Positions 35,889 to 45,651 of a stretch of DNA of 64,000 nucleotides are shown piece by piece. This stretch comes from Lysobacter sp. GTDB lineage: Bacteria > Pseudomonadota > Gammaproteobacteria > Xanthomonadales > Xanthomonadaceae. Each line of letters begins with the position of its first letter. The first letter of the stretch is position 1. The DNA is taken from the NCBI GenBank assembly GCA_013141175.1, contig JABFRN010000001.1:2061444-2125443 (forward strand), in the 5' to 3' direction. Below the pieces are notes generated by a model. The model did no database searches. It saw only the letters and a list, made by a program, of their open reading frames with translations, and had not been told where the DNA came from. A program made the position numbers and the translations under genes.

Positions 35889-36299
35889 TCATTCGCCCGA
35901 CAGTGGGTGCCGTTTCGGGCGGGTGCGGCCGAGGCGCTTCGCAGTGAGCTCCTCGACGATCTCCACCAGCGCGATTCGGGTGCGCGGCGATGCTTCGCGG
36001 AACGCCTGCACCAACCGCAGTTCGAGCATGTCTTCGACCAGGATCGCATCGGCCGCCGAGACCGAGTCGAACTTCGCGTCATCGGACAGCTGCATCTTGC
36101 CGCGACCGGTCGCCAGCCACTCGAAGGTGACCCCGGCTACTATCGCCACGGCACGCAGGTGATCGACGCTGGGATTCTTGCCCTGGGGCGACTCCCAGTG
36201 GCTGACGGCGCTGCGTTGCACGCCGATGGCTTCAGCCAATTTCGCCTGCGACATGCCTGCCTGCCGACGCGCCAAACGGATTCTGTCCTGAGAATTCAT
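35889..36299 (-). CDS. XRE-family helix-turn-helix regulator
   Basis: From the ATG at 36299 the product has 136 residues, starting MNSQDRIRLARRQAGMSQAKLAEAIGVQRSAVSHWE with the helix-turn-helix at about residues 15-37 and typical phage-repressor-like spacing. The C-terminal half (residues 70-120) is a helical, probably dimerising region. The frame is open to 36449, but the upstream part is Trp/Cys-rich and contains the AT-rich leader. Three GCCACCA copies lie in that leader and may be its own operator. Target genes unknown. Confidence 0.85.
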   Translation of the reverse strand: MNSQDRIRLARRQAGMSQAKLAEAIGVQRSAVSHWESPQGKNPSVDHLRAVAIVAGVTFEWLATGRGKMQLSDDAKFDSVSAADAILVEDMLELRLVQAFREASPRTRIALVEIVEELTAKRLGRTRPKRHPLSGE

Positions 36300-36374
36300 G
36301 TTTTTGTGATTCAGTTCACTGAACGGGGCTGGGATAACGCAATCAAAACACTTCCACGGAAGATATACGATTTG

Positions 36375-36439
36375 CCACCAAAATTCACCTAGCCACCAAT
36401 GTTGGCCTAACACTGTCTGCTTTCGGTAGCATGCCACCA
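36375..36439. promoter_or_regulatory. Three GCCACCA repeats upstream of the XRE gene
   Basis: CCACCA preceded by G occurs at 36375-36380, 36393-36398 and 36434-36439 in the AT-rich leader of the XRE gene. The first two are 18 bases apart, near two helical turns. Autoregulatory operators of XRE proteins commonly lie at this place; the assignment is inferred from position only. Confidence 0.35.
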
Positions 36440-36673
36440 TTGATAGCATGTGAATCAGTCAGATAGCGCGTTTTCCTGAAGTGCGCTCACCGGGATTGGC
36501 CCTTTTTTGCGGACCCCCCATCTTCACACCAGAAATCACATCGGTATTCTCCATCCAGCCGGTAAGGACGCTGGCTGCAATACGGAGGTTGCAAGGGGGG
36601 GAACGCACCTGCACGGGTGACGTCAGGATGGTCTTCTCCGGGAGCGCGCACTATATGTGCGCGCTCTTTTTTT
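36440..36673 (+). ncRNA. Candidate small RNA ending in an orphan intrinsic terminator
   Basis: At 36642-36666 a 10-base perfect stem (GAGCGCGCAC and complement, loop TATAT) is followed by seven T residues (36667-36673): a strong plus-strand terminator. No plus-strand coding frame with a credible start ends before it; the open frame at 36481-36837 runs through the terminator. A TTGATA at 36440 could be a -35 box but no good -10 was seen. The 5' end is therefore uncertain. Confidence 0.35.
36642..36673 (+). terminator. Strong plus-strand intrinsic terminator
   Basis: Ten-base GC-rich stem with a five-base loop, then TTTTTTT. The T run is on the plus strand only, so it ends plus-strand transcription, though the closest plus-strand gene upstream is far away (mrfB-like). 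Confidence 0.85.
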
Positions 36674-36689
36674 GTGCGTCCGAAAAAGA

Positions 36690-36714
36690 AAAAGCGCCGA
36701 AAGGCGCTTTTTTT
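36690..36714 (-). terminator. Bidirectional terminator after the MAPEG gene
   Basis: GCGCC-GAAA-GGCGC (36694-36707) is flanked by A-rich sequence on the left and seven T on the right, so it can end transcription in both directions. It lies 24 bases beyond the MAPEG stop. Confidence 0.8.
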
Positions 36715-36737
36715 CATGGGGTTTCCCGGCGATGCCG

Positions 36738-37127
36738 TCAGCCGACCCGCATCGCGGCCTGCATCATCAGCAGCGCCACGCAGACGATACCGACCAGCCA
36801 GCACAGCGAGCGCAGCACATGCTTGTCGGCGAGATAGAACACGCCGTGCAGGATCCGGGCGACGAGGAACACCAGCGCGAGGATGGTGACCCGGAACGGG
36901 TCGACGCCCGCAGCCTGCGCCATGAGCACGCCCGCCGCGAACGGCGCGAAGGCCTCGAACGCATTGAGGTGAGCGGCATTGCCGCGCTGCACCCGGGGGT
37001 GGGTCTGCTCCGCCACCCAGCCGCGCGGATTGCGGTTGTCGTAACCCTTGGCGGCGGATTTGCCGATCGTGGCCCACAGATAGGGCAGGAACGCGGTCAG
37101 GACGATGCACCAGTAGGCGATGGCCAT
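36738..37127 (-). CDS. MAPEG family membrane protein
   Basis: The ATG at 37127 has GGGAG six bases upstream; a TTG at 37139 in the same frame is less likely. The 129-residue protein has four hydrophobic spans and the motif RGWVAEQTHPRVQRGNAAHLNAFEAFAPF, matching the conserved HxNxxE region of MAPEG proteins (eicosanoid and glutathione metabolism in eukaryotes). Bacterial members are mostly uncharacterised, some being glutathione transferases. Confidence 0.85.
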   Translation of the reverse strand: MAIAYWCIVLTAFLPYLWATIGKSAAKGYDNRNPRGWVAEQTHPRVQRGNAAHLNAFEAFAPFAAGVLMAQAAGVDPFRVTILALVFLVARILHGVFYLADKHVLRSLCWLVGIVCVALLMMQAAMRVG

Positions 37128-37252
37128 GGGGACTCCCAAACAGTTGGACTACAGAATGCGAACGGCATGGCCGGGCGTGCGATGCGGTGATTGACCACGT
37201 ATGCCAGCGAGTATAAATAAACGATCTGGGTCACCACAGGGAGGAAGTCATC

Positions 37253-38551
37253 ATGTCCGCAAGCGAAGAAGAAGTCAGGAAGCAGCAGGCAGAAGACAAG
37301 AAAAAGCCAACACTGCCCGGCGACGATCGCCCGCCGCCGGAGCCCACCAAGTCGCATTATGAGCCGCCGAAAAGCCCGGAATTGATCACCGGTTCCTTGA
37401 ACAAGGAAGGCGGAAAAGACGTTAAAGAAGTCAACTTGAATCTGAAATCCCCAGAAGGGGACGGTGTCAGCATTGGCGTGGTACAGAACGATGCCAAGAA
37501 GACGACTACGGCCACGGTCGGGATAAAAGAAGCCGATAAAAGTGTCGAAATCTACGCCCGCGAACAACCGGGAGCTGAGGCGGCTGGCGTCAAGATAAGA
37601 GTCGGCAGCGGCGACAAGAACATCAAGGCATCGGTTGAACACGACAACGAGACAGACCGCACCAGTGGAAAATTAGAGCGCCAGGACGGTAAGGATAAGC
37701 AAGTCGTCATCGTTTCTGGCGGTAAAGGCGGCTCGAACGTGTCGGTCTCGGTGACGGAGGACATGGGCAAGAATGGGACGATTACTGCCAATGGGTCGAC
37801 GAATCTCAAGGACCGCTTCAATGCCGGCGTCGGCTACAGTGACAACGGCATCAGCAGTTCTTTTTCGACCGAGAAAACGACAAGCGGCTGGACCAACACC
37901 TATGGTGGTGGAGTCGAGAAAGGGCGGGTGAAGGTCGAAGCCATTCTCAAGGATGCACCTGACAAGCCGCCCGAGGTATCAGTCAAGGGCACCATCAATG
38001 TCGGCCCGACCCCTGGGAAAGCGGAGCCGACGTTCTGGGACAAGCCTTCAGTGAAGCAAACGCCCGGGGAGGGGCAGGGAACATACGGAGAGTTCTCCAG
38101 GGCGCGCGACCAGCTTTCGCCGGAAGACCGGAAGCTCTACGAAACCAGCCTCGCAGCGGTGACGAAGGCGATCGAGTCCGGCAAGCCGCCGGAGTTGTCC
38201 AAATTCAAAGGGCGAGAGGAAGAGTTCGCCATCAATGTGGCGGTGCAGGCCAAGACGCTGGGTATGTCGCAAGTGGCGGATATCGGCATCCAGTCGGGCC
38301 CCAATGGCCAGCCGCTGGTCAGGCTCGGCGAGAAGCCGCTGGACGACCCGTCGCTGAACAACCGCGAGGGCCCCAGCAGCAAGACCATCAGCCTCAATGC
38401 CCTCGACAAACCGCCGATGGAGGCCTTGAATGATTTGCGAAACACCGTGCCGGAGAAGGGCCGCGAAACGACGCAGGTGCCGTCATCGCAGCAGACCAAC
38501 GAGATTCCGAATGTAGTCCCTATCCAGGAGTCGAGTCCGCTCAGGCGGTGA
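37253..38551 (+). CDS. Candidate type IV secretion effector with XVIPCD-like C-terminus
   Basis: The start has an excellent GGGAGGAAG box. The 432-residue protein lacks a signal peptide, is rich in Lys, Glu, Gly and Pro at the start, and has a repetitive, beta-rich middle (residues 60-255: alternating short charged strands such as VNLNLKSPEGDGVSIGVV). Residues about 280-400 (LSPEDRKLYETSLAAV, FAINVAVQAKTLGMSQVADIGI, ISLNALDKPPMEALNDL) resemble in order and spacing the XVIPCD domain that directs toxins to the Xanthomonadales type IV secretion system. The tail is Gln/Ser/Pro-rich. No immunity gene or enzyme motif was recognised nearby. Function inferred only. Confidence 0.6.
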   Translation: MSASEEEVRKQQAEDKKKPTLPGDDRPPPEPTKSHYEPPKSPELITGSLNKEGGKDVKEVNLNLKSPEGDGVSIGVVQNDAKKTTTATVGIKEADKSVEIYAREQPGAEAAGVKIRVGSGDKNIKASVEHDNETDRTSGKLERQDGKDKQVVIVSGGKGGSNVSVSVTEDMGKNGTITANGSTNLKDRFNAGVGYSDNGISSSFSTEKTTSGWTNTYGGGVEKGRVKVEAILKDAPDKPPEVSVKGTINVGPTPGKAEPTFWDKPSVKQTPGEGQGTYGEFSRARDQLSPEDRKLYETSLAAVTKAIESGKPPELSKFKGREEEFAINVAVQAKTLGMSQVADIGIQSGPNGQPLVRLGEKPLDDPSLNNREGPSSKTISLNALDKPPMEALNDLRNTVPEKGRETTQVPSSQQTNEIPNVVPIQESSPLRR

Positions 38552-38560
38552 TGGCGGGTC

Positions 38561-38585
38561 GGGCGCGCGCCTGCCGGCGCGCGCC
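38561..38585. terminator. GC-rich hairpin between convergent genes
   Basis: GGCGCGCGCC occurs at 38562-38571 and again at 38576-38585; the word is self-complementary, so the two form a 10-base stem. It lies between the candidate effector and the PfkB kinase genes. There is only a weak T run (GGGTTT), so termination is likely but not certain. Confidence 0.45.
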
Positions 38586-38590
38586 GGGTT

Positions 38591-39523
38591 TCAAAGCGCG
38601 TAACCGAATTGCTGGCTGAACTGCTCGGCGAACTCCGCGTAATCGAAGCGCTGGTTCTGGGTGCCCGGATGCTCGACTTTCAGTGCGCCCATCAGATTGC
38701 CGATGCGACCGATGGTCGGCCAGTCGTAGCTCTTCTCGATTCCGAAGATCAATCCGGCGCGGAACGCGTCGCCGCAGCCGGTCGGGTCGGTGACCCGGCG
38801 CTCGTGGGCGGGCGGGATGTCGTAGACCTTGCCGCCGGCGAAGATGCGGGCGCCGCGCGGGCCCTGGGTGGCGATATAGGCCTTCACCTTGCCGGCGATG
38901 GTGTCTTCGCTCCAGCCGGTGCGCTCCTGCAGCAGATTCGACTCGTAATCGTTCACGGTCACGTAGTCCGCCTGCTCGATGAAGGCGCGCAATTCCTCGC
39001 CGTTGAACAGCGGCATGGCCTGGCCCGGGTCGAAAATGAAGGGAATGCCCGACTCGGCGAATTCCTTCGAATTCTGCAGCATGCCCTCGCGGCCGTCGGG
39101 GCTGACGATGCCGAAACTCACGCCCGGGACGTCGCGGACATGGTTCTCGTACGACCGCATCATCGCGCCCGGATGGAAGGCGGTGATCTGGTTGTTGTCG
39201 TGGTCGGTGGTGATGAAGGCCTGCGGCGTGAACAGTTCCGGGATTTCCTTCACCCGATCCAGCGGGATGGCCATCTCCGCGAACCAGTCGCGGTAGGGGC
39301 CGAAATCCTGGCCCACGGTGGCCATCGGGATCGGATCGCCGCCCAGCAGCTTCAGGTTGTAGGCGATGTTGCCGGCACAGCCTCCGAATTCGCGACGCAT
39401 CCTCGGCACGAGGAACGAGACGTTCAGGATGTGGACCTTGTCCGGCAGGATGTGGTTCTTGAACTGGTCCGGGAACACCATGATGGTGTCGTAGGCCAGG
39501 GACCCGCAGATCAGGGCAGCCAT
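38591..39523 (-). CDS. PfkB-family carbohydrate/nucleoside kinase (adenosine kinase-like)
   Basis: The 310-residue protein has the PfkB signatures: FGGCAGNIAYNLKLLGG near residue 47 and VTDPTGCGDAFRAGLIFG near 245, where the Asp in GCGD is the catalytic base. The sequence around GSLAYDTIMVFPDQF and the overall length fit the adenosine kinase/ribokinase-like branch that is common in Xanthomonadaceae. It phosphorylates a sugar or nucleoside hydroxyl with ATP; the substrate cannot be set by sequence reading. It is divergent from mreB. Confidence 0.88.
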   Translation of the reverse strand: MAALICGSLAYDTIMVFPDQFKNHILPDKVHILNVSFLVPRMRREFGGCAGNIAYNLKLLGGDPIPMATVGQDFGPYRDWFAEMAIPLDRVKEIPELFTPQAFITTDHDNNQITAFHPGAMMRSYENHVRDVPGVSFGIVSPDGREGMLQNSKEFAESGIPFIFDPGQAMPLFNGEELRAFIEQADYVTVNDYESNLLQERTGWSEDTIAGKVKAYIATQGPRGARIFAGGKVYDIPPAHERRVTDPTGCGDAFRAGLIFGIEKSYDWPTIGRIGNLMGALKVEHPGTQNQRFDYAEFAEQFSQQFGYAL

Positions 39524-40927
<1,404 letters not shown>

Positions 40928-40937
40928 CGCTGCTCTG

Positions 40938-41042
40938 CTCCCTCCCTTTCGCCGCAGGCGAAGGGGAGGGCCGGGAAGGGGTTTGAATTTGCTTTAACCC
41001 CCTCCCGACCTCCCCCTGCGCGATGCGCAAGGGGAGGAGAAG
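40938..41042. repeat. REP/MITE-like element between mreB and mreC
   Basis: The 186-base mreB-mreC gap contains a stem CCTCCC-TTTCGCC with its complement (40941-40969) and a larger imperfect inverted repeat in which GGGGAGGGCCGGGAAGGGGTT pairs with AACCCCCTCCCGACCTCCCC. It is absent from the tight spacings elsewhere in this operon and could lower expression of the downstream genes relative to mreB. Confidence 0.6.
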
Positions 41043-41113
41043 GGCCGGCCCTTCCCCGGACCCGGCGCTCGCCCTCCTGATTCTTTCGCGAACTCCAGAC
41101 CGAATTCCCTGAC

Positions 41114-42055
41114 GTGTCTCCCTACGCCGGCCCTTCCGCACACCGCTCCGAGGAGATCGCGGGCACGTTGCGGCTGTTGGTCGCGCTGGCGCTGGCGATC
41201 GCGCTGATGGTGCTGGACCATCGCGGCGGTTGGTTGACCGCCATCCGTGGGCAGATCGAAATCGTGGTACAGCCGCTGTGGCGGCTGGCGGGCCTGCCGG
41301 CGAAGCTCGGCGACACCATGCGCGACGACGCATCCACCCGTGCGCGGCTGGCGAAAGACAACGAAATCCTGCGCAACGCGCTGCTGATCAGCAGCGCGCG
41401 GATCGCGCGACTGCAGACCGCCGCCGCCGAGAACGCGCGCCTGCGCGGTTTGTTGGGTGCTGCGGAGCAGGGCGGACTCGATGTGCAGCTCGCACCGATC
41501 CTCGATATCGCGCTCGATCCCACGCGCCAGCGCGTGGTGCTCGACATCGGCGCCAATCAGGGCGTGACCCAGGGACAGGCGGCGATCGATGCCGGCGGGC
41601 TGATCGGCCAGGTGATCGAAGTGCGCCCGACCACCGCGACCGTGCTGCTGCTGACCGATCCCGACCATGCGGTGCCGGTGTCGGTATCGCGCAACGGCAT
41701 CCGGCTGGTCGCCTACGGGCGCGGCGATCGGCTCGAACTGGCCAACATACCGACGTCCAGCGACGTGAAGATCGGCGACCGGATCGTCACCTCCGGGCTC
41801 GGTGGGCGATTCCCGCCCGGGTTTCCGGTCGGCACGATCACCAAACTCCGTCGTGACGAAAGCCGCGCCTTCCTGATAGGCGATCTGAAGCCGGCCGCGC
41901 AACTCGATCGTGGCCGCGACGTGCTGCTGCTGCGGCGCTCGCCCACGTCCGCGGTCCTGCCGGCGGCGGCCAACGCCGCCGACACGGCCAATGCGCGCCC
42001 GACCGTACCCGAACCGCCCGCAACGGCGCCCACAACGACGGAGCCGGTGCGATGA
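41114..42055 (+). CDS. mreC: Rod shape-determining protein MreC
   Basis: Starting with GTG at 41114, the 313-residue protein has a short cytoplasmic start, one membrane span (about residues 17-34, LRLLVALALAIALMVL), a helical coiled segment (RLAKDNEILRNALLISSARIARLQ) and the beta-barrel periplasmic domain with VVLDIGANQGVTQGQAAIDAGGLIGQV. The C-terminal 50 residues are Ala/Pro/Thr-rich. It links MreB to PBP2 and RodA. Confidence 0.95.
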   Translation: MSPYAGPSAHRSEEIAGTLRLLVALALAIALMVLDHRGGWLTAIRGQIEIVVQPLWRLAGLPAKLGDTMRDDASTRARLAKDNEILRNALLISSARIARLQTAAAENARLRGLLGAAEQGGLDVQLAPILDIALDPTRQRVVLDIGANQGVTQGQAAIDAGGLIGQVIEVRPTTATVLLLTDPDHAVPVSVSRNGIRLVAYGRGDRLELANIPTSSDVKIGDRIVTSGLGGRFPPGFPVGTITKLRRDESRAFLIGDLKPAAQLDRGRDVLLLRRSPTSAVLPAAANAADTANARPTVPEPPATAPTTTEPVR

Positions 42056-42531
42056 GTCGCGTGCGTCGGCCCTGGCTGTTCCCGGCGAGCATCCTCGTCG
42101 CGCTGCTGCTCGGCCTGTTGCCGCTGCCGGCGGTGCTGCAACCGCTGCGGCCGTACTGGCTCGCGCTGGTACTGACCTACTGGCTGCTGGAAGACCACGA
42201 GCGCGTCGGCCTGGGCCTGGCCTTCGGCATCGGCCTGCTCGCCGATGTCGCATTCGGCAGCCTGCTCGGCGAGCAGGCGCTGCGATTGACGGTGATGACC
42301 TTCATCCTTCAGCGGTTCCGGCCGCAGCTGCGGTTCTTCCCGATGGCGCAGCAGGCGCTGGCGATCGCCGGCCTGCTGCTGAACGATCAGATCATCGTCG
42401 CGGCCATGCATCTCGTGTTCGGCCAGCCGATCCGCGGCTGGATGCAGTGGTGGACGCCGCTGATCGGCGCGATGCTGTGGCCGCCGCTGTTCGTGCTGCT
42501 CGATGGGCTGCGCGTGGGTCGGAAGACATAG
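42052..42531 (+). CDS. mreD: Rod shape-determining protein MreD
   Basis: The 159-residue, highly hydrophobic protein has five or so membrane spans, including PWLFPASILVALLLGLLPLP and LAFGIGLLADVAFGSLLGEQALRL, the latter containing the conserved MreD core. It overlaps the mreC stop by four bases (ATGA), indicating coupled translation. Confidence 0.94.
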   Translation: MSRVRRPWLFPASILVALLLGLLPLPAVLQPLRPYWLALVLTYWLLEDHERVGLGLAFGIGLLADVAFGSLLGEQALRLTVMTFILQRFRPQLRFFPMAQQALAIAGLLLNDQIIVAAMHLVFGQPIRGWMQWWTPLIGAMLWPPLFVLLDGLRVGRKT

Positions 42532-42541
42532 GCACGACACG

Positions 42542-44539
42542 ATGCGCCGCCGCTACGTCAAGAATTCCGCGCAGGAAGCCACGCAGTTCCGCGCCCGCGC
42601 CGCGATCGGCTTCATCGCGGTGGCGCTTGCGCTCGTCGGCCTGTCGCTGTGGTACTTCAAGCTGCAGGTGTTGGAGCACACCGACTACGCCAAACGCTCC
42701 GAAGCCAATCGGGTGAAACAGCGGCCGGAAGTGCCGGCGCGCGGTCTGATCTACGACCGCAAGGGCCGCGTGCTCGCCGACAACGTGCCGGCGTATCGTC
42801 TCGACGTGGTGCCGGGCGAAGCCGGCGACATCGATGTGCTGGTCGCGTCGCTGTCGAAGATCATCGCGCTCACGCCCGACGACATCGAGCGTTTCAACGA
42901 TACCCGCCGCGTCACCCGGAGTTTCCTGCCGGTGACTTTGCGCCTGCGCATCACCGACGAAGAAGCCGCGCGTTTCGCGGTCGACCGCTGGCGCTATCCC
43001 GGCGTCGAACTGGTGCCGTATCTCACCCGCCGCTATCCCTACGGCGATCTGTTCGGACATGTGATCGGGTACGTCGGCCGCGTCGACAAGCAGGATCTGG
43101 AAAAACTCGGCGAAGGCACCGCCGCATTCAGCCACACGGGCAAGTCGGGCATCGAACGCTATTACGACGCGATCCTGCGCGGCGAGATCGGTTACGAACA
43201 GATCGAGACCAATGTCGATGGCCGGATCATCGGCAGCCTCGGGCGGATTCCGGCGAAGCCCGGCGTCGACCTGCGCCTGAGCATCGATGCCGACCTGCAG
43301 CGCGCCGCGATCATCGCGTTCGGCGACCTCACCGGTTCCGCGGTGGTGCTCGATCCGCGCAGCGGCGAAGTGCTGGCGATGGTCAGCCTGCCCACCTACG
43401 ATCCGAACCTGTTCGTCAACGGCATTTCCCACGCCAATTACCGTCTGCTGATGGACGATCCGGCGAAACCGCTGTTCAACCGCAACGTGCTCGGCGGCGT
43501 CGCGCCCGGCTCCACGCTCAAGCCGCTGATCACGCTCGCCGGCCTCGACAGCGGCCTGCGCACGCCCGACGACAAAGTGCTGTCGACCGGCGAATTCCGT
43601 ATCGCCGGGCAGAAGCGCGGCTATCGCGATTCGCACGGTGGCGGCCATGGCTGGACCGACGCGCGCAAGGCGATCGGCGATTCGGTCAACACCTACTACT
43701 ACCGGCTGTCGCTGGACATGGGCATCCGCAAGTTCGACGAATACCTGTCGCTGTACGGCTTCGGTGCGCCGACCGGCATCGATCTGGCCGGCGAGACCGG
43801 CGGCATCCTGCCGTCGCCGGAGTGGAAAGCGAAGAACGCGAAGAAGCAGGGACCGTGGTATCTCGGCGACACCGTGATTTCCAGCATCGGCCAGGGGTTC
43901 TGGAAAGCCACGCCGCTGCAGCTCGCGCAGGGCACCGCCGCGCTCGCCAGCGACGGTCTGCTGCGTCGCCCGCACCTGGTCAGCGCGCGCCGCGACGATT
44001 TCGACAAACCGTGGGCGATGGTGGAACAGCCGGCGCCGCGTGCGATCAGCCGCAGCGCGGCGAATCTGCAGGTCGTGCGCGACGGCATGATCCGCACGGT
44101 GCACGGCCCGGGCGGCACCGCGCGCGTGATCAGCGGTGGGCTGCCGTATCGCATCGCCGGCAAGACCGGTACGGCGCAGGTCGTCAGCCGACGCGGCAAT
44201 GTCAGCATCAATCCGCGCAACCTGCCGATGCATCTGCGCCATCGCGCGCTGTTCACCGGCTATGCGCCGGCCGACAGCCCGACCATCGCGCTCGCGGTGG
44301 TGGTCGAAGGCGGCGGCTACGGCGCCAGCACCGCCGCGCCGATCGCACGCAAGATCTTCGACGCCTGGCTGCTCGGCAAGATGCCCGAGCAGGATCCCAC
44401 AGCGCTCGCGGCAGCGCTCGCGACCAACCCGTTCGCGAATGTCGTCGCCAGCGCGAGTACCGCATCCACGCCGACGGCCGCAGCGCCTGCCGCTGCGAAT
44501 GCCACCGTCGAGCCGGTCAGCACCGAGCCCGCGCGATGA
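42542..44539 (+). CDS. mrdA: Penicillin-binding protein 2 (elongation transpeptidase)
   Basis: From the ATG at 42542, ten bases after mreD, the protein has 665 residues with one N-terminal membrane anchor (residues 20-40), a PBP dimerisation domain (VPARGLIYDRKGRVLADNVPAY), and a transpeptidase domain with STLK (active-site Ser near 323), SVN near 380 and KTGT near 541. It crosslinks peptidoglycan during cell elongation together with RodA. The C-terminal ~45 residues are an Ala/Thr-rich extension not seen in the shorter E. coli protein (633). Confidence 0.97.
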   Translation: MRRRYVKNSAQEATQFRARAAIGFIAVALALVGLSLWYFKLQVLEHTDYAKRSEANRVKQRPEVPARGLIYDRKGRVLADNVPAYRLDVVPGEAGDIDVLVASLSKIIALTPDDIERFNDTRRVTRSFLPVTLRLRITDEEAARFAVDRWRYPGVELVPYLTRRYPYGDLFGHVIGYVGRVDKQDLEKLGEGTAAFSHTGKSGIERYYDAILRGEIGYEQIETNVDGRIIGSLGRIPAKPGVDLRLSIDADLQRAAIIAFGDLTGSAVVLDPRSGEVLAMVSLPTYDPNLFVNGISHANYRLLMDDPAKPLFNRNVLGGVAPGSTLKPLITLAGLDSGLRTPDDKVLSTGEFRIAGQKRGYRDSHGGGHGWTDARKAIGDSVNTYYYRLSLDMGIRKFDEYLSLYGFGAPTGIDLAGETGGILPSPEWKAKNAKKQGPWYLGDTVISSIGQGFWKATPLQLAQGTAALASDGLLRRPHLVSARRDDFDKPWAMVEQPAPRAISRSAANLQVVRDGMIRTVHGPGGTARVISGGLPYRIAGKTGTAQVVSRRGNVSINPRNLPMHLRHRALFTGYAPADSPTIALAVVVEGGGYGASTAAPIARKIFDAWLLGKMPEQDPTALAAALATNPFANVVASASTASTPTAAAPAAANATVEPVSTEPAR

Positions 44540-45633
44540 AGACTTTCGTCCGCTGGCTGCTGGATATCTTCCTGCGCCTCACGCGCACGCTCGACTGGCC
44601 ATTGCTGACGGCGCTGCTGGCGCTGATGGGCGTGGGCCTCGCGGTGCTGTACAGCGCCGGCAACGAAAGTCCGCGTCTGGTGATGGCGCAGGGCGCGCGT
44701 TACGGCATCGGCCTGGCGGCGATGTGGCTGCTCTCGCGTGTGCCCACGACGCAGTTGCGCAGCGTGACGCCATTGGTGTTCGCCGGTTCGCTGCTGCCGC
44801 TGGTCGCGGTGCTGTTCATCGGCCAGGGCAAGCACGGCAATCACTGGATCAATCTCGGTGTGTTCTATTTCCAGCCGGCCGAAGTGCTGAAGCTCAGCCT
44901 GCCGATGATGGTCGCGTGGTTCCTGCATCGCGAACGCCTGCCGCCGCGCGTGCTCACGGTGCTCACCGCTGGCGCCATCATTGCCGGGCCGACGCTGCTG
45001 ATCCTGCTGCAGCCGGATTTCGGCACCGCCATGCTGGTCGCCGCCAGCGGCGCGTTCGCGCTGTTCCTCGCCGGCCTGCCGTGGCGCTGGTTCATCGCTG
45101 CAGGCGCCAGCGTCGCCGCCGCCGCGCCGGTTGCATGGTTCTGGATGCTGCGGCCGTACCAGAAAGACCGCATCCGCACCTTCCTCAATCCGGAATCCGA
45201 TCCGCTCGGTACCGGCTGGAACATCATCCAGTCGAAGATCGCGATCGGCTCCGGCAACTGGACCGGGCAGGGCTGGGGCCAGGGCACGCAGTCGCATCTC
45301 GATTATCTGCCCGAGCACACCACCGACTTCATCTTCGCCGTGCTGTCGGAAGAATTCGGCTGGGTCGGCGTCGCCACCGTGCTGGCGCTGTACACCTTCG
45401 TCGTCGGCCGCTGTCTGTGGATCGCCAGCGAAGCGCGCGACACCTATTCGCGACTGCTCGCCGGTGCACTGGGCCTCGCGTTCTCGGTGTACGTGATCGT
45501 CAACGGCAGCATGATCTCCGGCCTGCTGCCGGTGGTCGGCGTGCCGATGCCGCTGCTCAGTTACGGCGGCACCGCGGCGGTGTCGCTGCTTGCGGGCCTT
45601 GGCGTGGTGATGGCGATGAAAGAGCGGCGTTGA
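44536..45633 (+). CDS. mrdB: Rod shape-determining protein RodA (SEDS glycosyltransferase)
   Basis: The 365-residue polytopic protein overlaps the mrdA stop by four bases. SEDS-family motifs are present: GKHGNHWINLGVFYFQPAEVLKL, LQPDFGTAMLV and EFGWVGVATVLALY, and near the end GVPMPLLSYGGTAAVSLL. It polymerises glycan strands from lipid II at the elongation machinery, with PBP2 as partner, consistent with the gene order. Confidence 0.97.
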   Translation: MKTFVRWLLDIFLRLTRTLDWPLLTALLALMGVGLAVLYSAGNESPRLVMAQGARYGIGLAAMWLLSRVPTTQLRSVTPLVFAGSLLPLVAVLFIGQGKHGNHWINLGVFYFQPAEVLKLSLPMMVAWFLHRERLPPRVLTVLTAGAIIAGPTLLILLQPDFGTAMLVAASGAFALFLAGLPWRWFIAAGASVAAAAPVAWFWMLRPYQKDRIRTFLNPESDPLGTGWNIIQSKIAIGSGNWTGQGWGQGTQSHLDYLPEHTTDFIFAVLSEEFGWVGVATVLALYTFVVGRCLWIASEARDTYSRLLAGALGLAFSVYVIVNGSMISGLLPVVGVPMPLLSYGGTAAVSLLAGLGVVMAMKERR

Positions 45634-45651
45634 ACGCGCAGGCTGCCTGCA

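Noticed and set aside
32927-35947. 1006-codon plus-strand open frame opposite dsbD and the TlpA-like gene
   Set aside because: Arg/Gln-rich shadow translation. The opposite strand encodes recognisable redox domains with signal peptides and conserved cysteines.
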